DNA of 5,313 nt from an uncultured Alphaproteobacteria bacterium. GTDB lineage: Bacteria > Pseudomonadota > Alphaproteobacteria > RF32 > CAG-239. Each line of letters begins with the position of its first letter. Position 1 is the stretch's first letter. The translations under genes were made by a program, and so were the position numbers. The notes beneath the pieces were generated by a model. That model saw only the letters and a list, made by a program, of their open reading frames with translations. It did not search any database and was not told where the DNA came from. Positions 1 to 5,313 of the stretch are shown here, piece after piece. Where the stretch lies: NCBI GenBank assembly GCA_949542085.1, contig CATGXW010000079.1:1-5313 (forward strand), given 5' to 3'.

Positions 1-236
1 ACAGCGGTTTGTGTGTTCAATCCCCAAAAATCCGGACGGTTTTGATAATAGCGGCGGATGTTTTGCGAAAACTGTTTTAATTCCTGTGCCGTGGCTTCGG
101 TTCCGATATCCTTTGCGCTGAACCAAATTACACTGATGCCGAGAATTAAAATCAGTGCTGTCGTTCCCATAATCAATACCTTGTTTAGGTTTTTGATGTT
201 TTTAACACGTTCTCTGAGCTGTGCGAATGAAATCAT
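1..236 (-). CDS. Pilin-like one-TM protein, PilS position (3' partial)
   Basis: The first 78 codons of a gene that runs off the left edge. It was read by hand from the reverse complement and begins ATG one base after the PilR stop. Residues 1-19 (MISFAQLRERVKNIKNLNK) are basic and should stay in the cytoplasm. Residues 20-39 (VLIMGTTALILILGISVIWF) form a membrane helix. Then comes an amphipathic stretch with QELKQFSQNIRRYYQNRPDF, followed by WGLNTQTA. The last pattern (helix, aromatic pair, N-R-P-D-aromatic, G-L-N-T-x-x-A) recalls PilS-family major pilins, which have a similar Tyr-rich, G-L-T/N-T motif after the N-terminal helix. The position directly after PilR is where pilS sits in R64-type operons. 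However, there is no Gly followed by a hydrophobic residue and Glu at +5, so the usual prepilin peptidase site is missing. It could be a divergent major pilin, a minor pilin, or another accessory protein. Confidence 0.6.
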   Translation of the reverse strand, partial: MISFAQLRERVKNIKNLNKVLIMGTTALILILGISVIWFSAKDIGTEATAQELKQFSQNIRRYYQNRPDFWGLNTQTA

Positions 237-237
237 T

Positions 238-1365
238 TTAGCCTCCCATACCGCTGGTAATTTGATCTTGCATTTCAAATGTTCCCATAACGGCCCATGC
301 GATAACGGCACCGATACTCAACAAAGCGACCATGTTTAAGATACCGGCGCGTTCTTCAATCATATAAACGGATTCTTCCAGCCACTCGTTGGCCAAATTG
401 TCCAAAGCCTCTTCAAAGTTATCCAATTCTGAATAAATCTTCAAATCAGCGATAATTTCTTTATCCGGAAAGTTTAATCCGGTTTTGGCCAAAGCTTGTC
501 CTAAGTTGTCACCGTTATTGACAAAGACTAATGTCTTGTCGATTCTTTCTTTCAGATATTTACTGGCGTCACGCCGCAATGCGCGCAAAGCGGTGGATAC
601 CGGAGTTCCGCCTTTGACCAAGGCAGACAAAGCCAGTAGCCAGCTGATACCCGTAAAGATTTTATACAAAGACCAAGGCGGCATATTGTCAAAAATGGCG
701 CGAATTGTTCCCGTCCAGATACCGATGGTCACATAGATAATCGCCATGGTTATCGGCAATGAAGCGAAAGCAACCAGCCAATTGTCTTTAATCCATGCCG
801 ACAAGTCGACCAAGTCCGCGGCCATGCCATGCCATCGGACATTGGGAGCCGCGTCAATCATTGGCGGCACCATGTACACGCCAATAGCGTAAATAATCAA
901 AACAGACATCATTAACAGAAATGACGGATAAGTAATCGCACCGATAATCGGACGGAGCATCTTGGTGGAACCTTCAGTCACCTTAATCAGGTTGAGCAAA
1001 GCGTTTTCAAGGTCGGACACGTCACCCACGGAAAGCATCAGTCGTTCTCGATCAGGAGCCCAACCTTTTAGAGCATCGGAAAACGGCGCACCGTTGTTCA
1101 ATGCGCGAGCCCATGCGGCTAATGCGATGGCCAACGGTTCACTCGGATTTTTTCCGCCGTTGCTGGCGCCGTCATGAAGCATATCCAAAGCATCCATCAA
1201 CGAAAAGCGGTTTTTCATCAAAGAGGCGATTTTTCGATATAATTTCAACCGTGTCTTGTTTGACATCAGCATAATCATCTTGGCATAATATTCCTCAACG
1301 ATATTAAGCTGTTGCATTGCCTTTTGGATGGATTGTTTTCTTTTTCTTTCTCTTTCTTCAGCCAT
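238..1365 (-). CDS. pilR: PilR-type inner-membrane platform protein (GspF/PilC family)
   Basis: Polytopic inner-membrane protein of 375 residues, the platform on which the ATPase acts and from which pilin is assembled. It shows the usual duplicated GspF layout. The first cytoplasmic helical repeat (about 38-135) contains LYRKIASLMKNRFSLMDALD and NGAPFSDALKGW. It is followed by transmembrane helices at about 139-167 and 196-217. The second repeat (about 235-338) contains WLLALSALVKGGTPVSTALR and NGDNLGQAL. A last membrane helix lies at about 341-362. The repeated pattern of a hydrophobic helix followed by G-x-P/S-x-x-x-A-L is typical of T2SF domains. Length fits the R64-PilR group, slightly shorter than type IVa PilC. 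The first 30 residues are a charged basic extension. The start at 1365 is chosen because AGGA lies 8 bases upstream, on the PilQ stop codon; Met30 and Met34 are weaker alternatives. The gene sits 10 bases after the ATPase gene, its expected partner. Confidence 0.9.
   Translation of the reverse strand: MAEERERKRKQSIQKAMQQLNIVEEYYAKMIMLMSNKTRLKLYRKIASLMKNRFSLMDALDMLHDGASNGGKNPSEPLAIALAAWARALNNGAPFSDALKGWAPDRERLMLSVGDVSDLENALLNLIKVTEGSTKMLRPIIGAITYPSFLLMMSVLIIYAIGVYMVPPMIDAAPNVRWHGMAADLVDLSAWIKDNWLVAFASLPITMAIIYVTIGIWTGTIRAIFDNMPPWSLYKIFTGISWLLALSALVKGGTPVSTALRALRRDASKYLKERIDKTLVFVNNGDNLGQALAKTGLNFPDKEIIADLKIYSELDNFEEALDNLANEWLEESVYMIEERAGILNMVALLSIGAVIAWAVMGTFEMQDQITSGMGG
242..247 (-). promoter_or_regulatory. 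Ribosome binding site of the pilin-like gene
   Basis: GGGAGG on the minus strand, 5 bases before the ATG at 236 and inside the last codons of PilR (it encodes part of the Gly-rich C-terminus). It is the closest match to the anti-Shine-Dalgarno sequence among the gene starts seen here, which fits a need for more product from a pilin gene. It also supports the ATG at 236 as the true start. Confidence 0.65.
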
Positions 1366-1373
1366 AGCCTTAT

Positions 1374-1377
1374 TCCT
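1374..1377 (-). promoter_or_regulatory. Ribosome binding site of the PilR-type gene
   Basis: AGGA on the minus strand, 8 bases before the ATG at 1365. Its first bases are the last two of the PilQ TAG stop codon. It favours the first Met over Met30 or Met34 as the start. Confidence 0.5.
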
Positions 1378-3043
1378 AATAAACCGGACGCTGGTCTAAC
1401 AGGCCGCACCAACGTTCCACTTCGTCCAAATCAATATAACCTTTTAACATTCGTTCAATTGCCGCGTCTTTCAGCGTTCTTCCGCCCAAATCACTGGTCC
1501 AGTAGTCAATGGCTTTGCGTGTTTCGCCTTTAATCATCAATTCAAGGAACATGGCGTCCGGCAAAATAATTTCCGGCACGCTCATACGGCCTTTAATACC
1601 GGTGTTGCTGCAATATTTGCATCCGGGGCCGCGAATATATGTGTTTTCGACACCAAAATCGCCAAGCGCTGTTTTCAAACGTTGCACGGAAGGCATATCC
1701 AGCTTGTCTTTAACCGACACGCGACAATGTGGACACAGCTTGCGGAACAAGCGTTGGGAAATCAACCCTTTCATTAATTCCGGATCAAGGAGTTTAAACG
1801 GTTCAACCCCCATGTCGCGAAAACGCGTGATGATTGCCGGAGCCGAGTTAGCGTGCAATGTACTCCAAACACCGTGACCAGACAACGCGCCTTTAAACGT
1901 CAACTGAGCTGATGACAGTGAACGTATCTCACCCACCATCATAACGTCAGGGTCTGAACGCAATGCGGCGTTAAGCGCTTTTGTAAATTGTTCTTCTTTT
2001 TCTTCTTCGGTATTGGCGTTCGTCACCGGCATTTGTCTGGCGCCGGGGATGGGATACTCCGGAGGGTCTTCCACTGTCAGCAGGTTAATTTCATAATTCT
2101 TTTCCTGCAACAGCTTAATCATGTTACGTTGCAACGTCGTTGATTTTCCGGAACCGGTCGGGCCTGCCACAATGCTCAAGCCGACAGGAACGGCGCGCAA
2201 ACGATAAAACAGATTTTCTTCATATTCTCCGAAACCAAGTGATGCCAAATCGCCGCTGCCATCCGGATTGTCATCGGCATACAACAAACGCATAACCAAA
2301 TATTGTGATCCGAATGCCACCGGATTAAATTGCAGACGAATAGCCAGAACATTATGCGGCAGCATTAATTTACCTTTGGAGCCACGCAAAGGTGTTGACC
2401 CAAGTTTTTGTGCGCCTTGGAACTCGTTTTGAGCATAGTTTGAATCTGAAATATCTGCCGAAGCAAAAGCCGCGCGAACAAACAACTCCCCCCAGTCTTT
2501 ATTATATTCCATTTCTGTTTGCATAATACCATTGGCGCGGAACATAATTTGCGTGCTGTCGGCAACAATAACGTGGATATCTGACACGCGTTTAACAGCG
2601 GCTCGTGAAATCACGTTCACAAAGTCCTTTTGCATTTGCAACTGGTTGAGGTCTGTATCCTCTGCTGCTTCAGAGGCGGCTTGCGCGCGTTCCCCGATAC
2701 CGTAAATGGCATTCAGCTCGTTTTGCGACACATAGGTGGGTTTGGAAATGGCAAGACGTTTTTTGCGGGCCAAAACTTCAAAACTTAAAACACGTCCGTC
2801 AAATTTGTGGGTTTCAACCACCAAAAAACGTCCGTCACTGAATAAAGCCAACAAACGACGTGTATCGTCATTAACAATTAACGACGACCCCGGCAACGTC
2901 AATAATTTATTGCCGTCCGAAAAATAAAGGTCGGTAATGGATTTTTTTGCCGCTTCCTCTTTCTCAGAAGCGGGAGAAGCGGCACTCTTATTGGGTGTCG
3001 CTTCGTCCGGTGTTAATTGTTCTGAGTTTTCCTCTTCAGCCAT
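1376..3043 (-). CDS. pilQ: PilQ-type type IVb pilus assembly ATPase (GspE family)
   Basis: Cytoplasmic hexameric motor that hydrolyses ATP to drive pilin polymerisation; 555 residues. Residues 1-36 are an acidic, Ala/Ser-rich leader. Residues 38-115 form a separate, mostly beta-rich N-terminal domain that I do not recognise. The core follows: SDIHV (154-158) in the N2 domain, Walker A GPTGSGKST (294-302, K300), Asp box TVEDPPEYPI (323-332), Walker B DPDVMMVGEIR (364-374, catalytic E372), and His box GHGVWSTLHAN (389-399). A zinc-binding tetracysteine follows: C437, C440, C475, C478. All catalytic motifs are intact. VEDPPEYPIPGA and VWSTLHAN are, from memory, more typical of the R64-PilQ branch than of GspE or PilB. 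GEIR is followed by Ser instead of the common Asp. The start at 3043 lies 4 bases after the PilP stop and has an AGG 7 bases upstream. Note that this PilQ is the motor, not the type IVa secretin of the same name. Very confident on the ATPase family, slightly less on the subfamily. Confidence 0.93.
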   Translation of the reverse strand: MAEEENSEQLTPDEATPNKSAASPASEKEEAAKKSITDLYFSDGNKLLTLPGSSLIVNDDTRRLLALFSDGRFLVVETHKFDGRVLSFEVLARKKRLAISKPTYVSQNELNAIYGIGERAQAASEAAEDTDLNQLQMQKDFVNVISRAAVKRVSDIHVIVADSTQIMFRANGIMQTEMEYNKDWGELFVRAAFASADISDSNYAQNEFQGAQKLGSTPLRGSKGKLMLPHNVLAIRLQFNPVAFGSQYLVMRLLYADDNPDGSGDLASLGFGEYEENLFYRLRAVPVGLSIVAGPTGSGKSTTLQRNMIKLLQEKNYEINLLTVEDPPEYPIPGARQMPVTNANTEEEKEEQFTKALNAALRSDPDVMMVGEIRSLSSAQLTFKGALSGHGVWSTLHANSAPAIITRFRDMGVEPFKLLDPELMKGLISQRLFRKLCPHCRVSVKDKLDMPSVQRLKTALGDFGVENTYIRGPGCKYCSNTGIKGRMSVPEIILPDAMFLELMIKGETRKAIDYWTSDLGGRTLKDAAIERMLKGYIDLDEVERWCGLLDQRPVY

Positions 3044-3045
3044 AT

Positions 3046-3053
3046 TCCTACCT
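3046..3053 (-). promoter_or_regulatory. Ribosome binding site of the PilQ-type gene, across the PilP stop
   Basis: AGGTAGGA on the minus strand covers the last sense codon and the TAG stop of PilP. The first AGG is 7 bases before the PilQ ATG; the second is too close to be the main site. Termination of PilP therefore happens on top of the start region of the ATPase gene. Confidence 0.55.
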
Positions 3054-4430
3054 AGCCATCATATCGCTTCCCATTCCGGGAACACCGTCACTGCTGATAA
3101 AAGAACGTCCGCCACTTTCTTCTTCAAACAAAGCTTCTTCTGTTGCTTTTAGCGTTATCGGTGATGCGGAAACTTCCATCGGCAAAATACCGCCGGCGGC
3201 AAAATAGAGATAATCTTTCATGCCGTTTTTGTCAGCCCTGACATAAGTTGAGGTGATTTCATCAACAATATGGCCGCTTTGCAGACTGGTTCCTTTTTTG
3301 ACATAGAAAGGCGTTCCGTCTTGGTTAATCAGTTTGGCAATCAATTCATCACCTTGACCGCGAATTTCCATAACGGCATACAGATTCGGCAATTTAAGTT
3401 CGGGAGCCTGAATTTCCGGTGCCACAGTTGCCGCGGCCACAGTTGCCTCTTCCGCGCCGCCAACGCCCTCTGCAAACGGATTTTGTTTTTCCAACAACTC
3501 TTTTTCCTGTGCTTCAATTCGCGCCTTCAAAACCGAAATTTGGGTATGCATATCCGCAATATCTCTCAAATAAGCGGCTTTAGCTTCGGCCGCTTGGTTG
3601 GCGGCGTTCTTCAGAGCCGTGTTGATGGTCGTGAACTTGCTTTGAGCATCGTCAAGAATTGTTTGTCTTTCTTTTTTTGCCGTATTCAGCTTTTCATACA
3701 TTTTTGTATTTTCGGCAACCCACTGTTGCTGTGCTTCCAACATTTTTGTTTTGTAAGCATTGAGCATTTTTTCTTGACGCAGTCTTTCAAAAGTAATCTC
3801 CATTTCTCTCAGCTTTTGCTGTTCTTGAATAACTTTTGCTTCTTGCGCCTTTTCCCATTCAATCTTTTGACGACGTTTGGCTTCTTGTCTTTCGGCTTCT
3901 TGATCAACCGCTGCTTTGCGTTGATTGATTAAAGCTTCAATCTCGTTTTTCAAACGTTCTTTTCTCAATTCCAAATCCAATACGGCGGTTTGTTTTTCCA
4001 AATTGGACATCGTTGAAAAGATGTTATCATCCAAAGCTGTAAAATCTCTTCCTCCAAAAGCGCCGACGCCGGAAGCTTGAGGAGCTGAAGCGGCGGTTGT
4101 CTGTGATTGTGACACGGCCGGAGCTGCCGGAATAAATGCCGGCATGGACGGTGTGTCATTGGAGAGTGCGGGTGTTTCAATTCCTTTTTCCGCTGAAACG
4201 GGAGCTTCTTTCGGAGCCGGAACGACCTTTGCTTCCAAAGGAATAACCTTGTCTTCGTCATCGTCAAATAACGAAACCTCATCCGGAATACCTTTTAATG
4301 CCGGATCTTCTTCCGCGGCTTCTCCCGCCAAAGTAACCACGCCTTGTGCTTTTGAGGCTGTTGTCAATGCTGTGCTTAGGAGTAAAGCCAAAGCCGTTAA
4401 GCAAAAAATATTTTTCATTTTATAAGACAT
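3048..4430 (-). CDS. pilP: PilP-type type IVb pilus periplasmic protein with long coiled coil
   Basis: Predicted exported periplasmic protein of 460 residues. Residues 1-28 are a Sec signal peptide: basic start, hydrophobic core LTALALLLSTAL, and likely cleavage after SKA (26-28). The only Cys (C10) lies before the core, so it is not a lipoprotein. Residues 30-127 are acidic, then Ala/Pro/Ser-rich and probably disordered (DDDED at 57-61). Residues 128-317 contain no Pro or Gly and are rich in Glu, Gln, Lys and Ala: a long helix or coiled coil. Residues about 347-415 resemble the small C-terminal domain of R64-type PilP: hydrophobic start, then GDELIAKL, a DG turn, FYVKKG and HIVDEI. The tail (420-460) is low complexity. 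Classical PilP proteins are, as I recall, only about 150 residues, so most of the extra length is the linker and rod. Its place between PilO and the ATPase gene supports the name. It probably works with PilO in the trans-periplasmic part. It could also be an unrelated coiled-coil protein carrying a similar terminal domain. Confidence 0.7.
   Translation of the reverse strand: MSYKMKNIFCLTALALLLSTALTTASKAQGVVTLAGEAAEEDPALKGIPDEVSLFDDDEDKVIPLEAKVVPAPKEAPVSAEKGIETPALSNDTPSMPAFIPAAPAVSQSQTTAASAPQASGVGAFGGRDFTALDDNIFSTMSNLEKQTAVLDLELRKERLKNEIEALINQRKAAVDQEAERQEAKRRQKIEWEKAQEAKVIQEQQKLREMEITFERLRQEKMLNAYKTKMLEAQQQWVAENTKMYEKLNTAKKERQTILDDAQSKFTTINTALKNAANQAAEAKAAYLRDIADMHTQISVLKARIEAQEKELLEKQNPFAEGVGGAEEATVAAATVAPEIQAPELKLPNLYAVMEIRGQGDELIAKLINQDGTPFYVKKGTSLQSGHIVDEITSTYVRADKNGMKDYLYFAAGGILPMEVSASPITLKATEEALFEEESGGRSFISSDGVPGMGSDMMAR
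3477..4013 (-). other. Coiled-coil-coding segment of the PilP-type gene
   Basis: This stretch encodes residues 140-318 of the PilP-type protein. It is dominated by Glu, Gln, Lys, Arg and Ala codons, with Leu, Ile and Met spaced at about 3-4 residues (for example LEKQTAVLDLELRKERLKNE at 144-163 and ISVLKARIEAQEKELLEKQ at 298-316). A helix of this length would be about 27 nm if continuous, which is comparable to the width of a Gram-negative periplasm. The composition also creates long false open frames on the other strand. Confidence 0.75.
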
Positions 4431-5313
4431 AGATTACTCCCTCATAATTCCAGGTTTTGCTATTGGGGTCATATGTAATAGTTTTAATCTCAAGTCCTGA
4501 ATATTTTGTTAACATTTCAATCCAAGTCAACGGATTATATTGAGAACTTATTCTGATTTGCAACATTCTGAATACGGTTCCCCTGTCCGAGGTAATGCTA
4601 GAAACATTCATCGATATGGGATATCCGATAGATTGAAACGTATCGTTAATCTCATTCTGCAAATCCATGATATTCTTTTTCGGCGGCGACATAACCGGTT
4701 CAATCGGCTTCAATGGTAAAGTTGCCGAAATAAGATTTCCGTCGGCGGAAAAACTTCTTCCCGAAAAAGATAATCCCGATTGATCAAGGGCTTTTGTAAC
4801 CATAGCCATGCGCCCGACATTACGTCGCCATGATGTTGCAATACCGCCGGAAGTGCATGTCAGGCCGCCGATAGACCAGCCGGGAGGCAAAATCTTAACC
4901 AGAGAAACAATTCCTTCATAACATTGAGTCATCATTTCTGCCGGATTAACCAGTTTTTCCCATGGCTTAACTTCCGGAGGAAGCTCCGGTTGCTTTGGTG
5001 CGACTTTCGGCCTCACGGGAACAACAACAGGTCTGACCGTCGGTGTCAGGAAAATACTGTCAATCAGACTGGAAACAAGCCACAAACCGACAACCGCGGA
5101 AATTGCGATAACTATAAAGAGCTTGGTGCCTCGTAACGCTTTAATCTTTTGTAGCTTTGAGCGGGCGCCTCTTGCCAGAATATCGCCCAAATCAAGTTCT
5201 TGAGTGTCTTCAAAACCCCATTCTTTAGGCGCGATTTTCTTTCCCCAATCGGGAACCGCCAACATCGACATAAATTGGCTTTTGGCTTCTTCTTCATTTT
5301 GAAAAAGCATATC
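4420..5313 (-). CDS. pilO2: PilO-type type IVb pilin accessory protein (5' partial)
   Basis: Likely inner-membrane component of the type IVb pilus machine, linking a cytoplasmic part to a periplasmic domain. Counting from the Met at 5310, residues 1-60 are cytoplasmic and charged, about 64-82 form one transmembrane helix (LFIVIAISAVVGLWLVSSLI), and 90-117 are a Pro/Val-rich linker. The periplasmic part starts with KPWEKL (115-120), then PPGW (142-145) and two cysteines (C130, C152) that could form a disulfide. The Trp/Pro/Cys pattern and the single-TM layout fit the PAP_PilO (PilO2) family from memory. The C-terminal part (about 212-296) looks like an alternating beta/alpha fold. The frame stays open to the right edge (an Asp codon precedes the Met), and family members are usually much longer on the N-terminal side, so the Met at 5310 is probably internal and the gene runs out of the window. 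It is first in the visible operon and overlaps the PilP gene by 11 bases. The family call is fairly firm; the exact role is inferred. Confidence 0.75.
   Translation of the reverse strand, partial: DMLFQNEEEAKSQFMSMLAVPDWGKKIAPKEWGFEDTQELDLGDILARGARSKLQKIKALRGTKLFIVIAISAVVGLWLVSSLIDSIFLTPTVRPVVVPVRPKVAPKQPELPPEVKPWEKLVNPAEMMTQCYEGIVSLVKILPPGWSIGGLTCTSGGIATSWRRNVGRMAMVTKALDQSGLSFSGRSFSADGNLISATLPLKPIEPVMSPPKKNIMDLQNEINDTFQSIGYPISMNVSSITSDRGTVFRMLQIRISSQYNPLTWIEMLTKYSGLEIKTITYDPNSKTWNYEGVIYVL
4437..4443 (-). promoter_or_regulatory. Ribosome binding site of the PilP-type gene
   Basis: GAGGGAG on the minus strand, 6 bases before the ATG at 4430. It lies inside the end of the PilO coding region. 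This spacing decides the start: the alternative in-frame Met5 codon at 4418 would be 18 bases away, too far for this site. It supports an 11-base overlap with PilO and coupled translation. Confidence 0.7.

Noticed and set aside
58..339. A 93-codon plus-strand open frame crossing the PilR/pilin junction.
   Set aside because: It is opposite two coding regions that fit the operon, shows no recognisable domain, and has Cys/Asn-rich content typical of a shadow frame.
1310..1365. The pyrimidine-rich plus-strand tract near 1338-1360 as a possible terminator or repeat.
   Set aside because: It is the complement of Glu/Arg/Lys codons at the N-terminus of PilR, has no stem, and lies within an operon.
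1376..3043. Calling the ATPase a conjugation or Dot/Icm motor (DotB/VirB11) instead of a pilus motor.
   Set aside because: The tetracysteine zinc site (C437, C440, C475, C478), the extra N-terminal domains and the GspF-type partner gene next to it fit the GspE/PilQ group. DotB and VirB11 proteins are shorter and lack this zinc site.
3270..3932. A 220-codon open frame on the plus strand opposite the PilP coiled coil.
   Set aside because: It is very rich in Phe, Leu and Cys because it is the complement of Glu, Lys and Gln codons. It has no family resemblance and lies fully inside a well-supported gene.
3048..4430. Lipoprotein reading of the PilP-type protein because of Cys10.
   Set aside because: Cys10 comes before the hydrophobic core instead of after it, and there is a good signal peptidase I site at SKA (26-28).

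Overview
The window is a tightly packed run of five genes, all on the minus strand and reading from right to left. Together they look like the core of a type IVb pilus operon of the R64/IncI thin-pilus kind. In transcription order they are: a PilO-type pilin accessory protein (5' end cut by the right edge), a PilP-type periplasmic protein with a very long coiled coil, a PilQ-type secretion ATPase (the GspE-family motor, not the secretin that is called PilQ in type IVa systems), a PilR-type polytopic membrane platform protein (GspF/PilC family), and the start of a small one-TM protein with a pilin-like pattern (3' end cut by the left edge). The O-P-Q-R-S order matches the R64-type order as I know it and supports the individual calls.

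The organism is Gram-negative: there is a periplasmic protein with a Sec signal peptide and a T4b pilus inner-membrane complex. Base composition looks like the mid-40s % GC by eye (not counted). The proteins look divergent from the enterobacterial plasmid versions. A host-associated or environmental proteobacterium, perhaps an alphaproteobacterium, is a guess. Nothing in the window shows whether this is chromosome or plasmid.

The layout has almost no non-coding DNA: PilO and PilP overlap by 11 bases, PilP to PilQ has 4 bases between, PilQ to PilR has 10, and PilR to the pilin-like gene has 1. The ribosome binding sites lie inside or across the end of the previous gene, so one transcript with translational coupling is likely. 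I see no promoter, terminator, RNA gene, mobile element, repeat array or CRISPR array. The promoter must lie to the right of the window and the rest of the operon on both sides.

How the parts should work together: the PilQ ATPase drives the PilR platform in the inner membrane to push pilin subunits into a fibre, while PilO and PilP form a bridge through the periplasm, probably towards an outer-membrane secretin encoded outside the window. The two least ordinary points are the about 190-residue Pro/Gly-free helical stretch inserted in PilP, and a pilin-like protein with no recognisable prepilin peptidase site.
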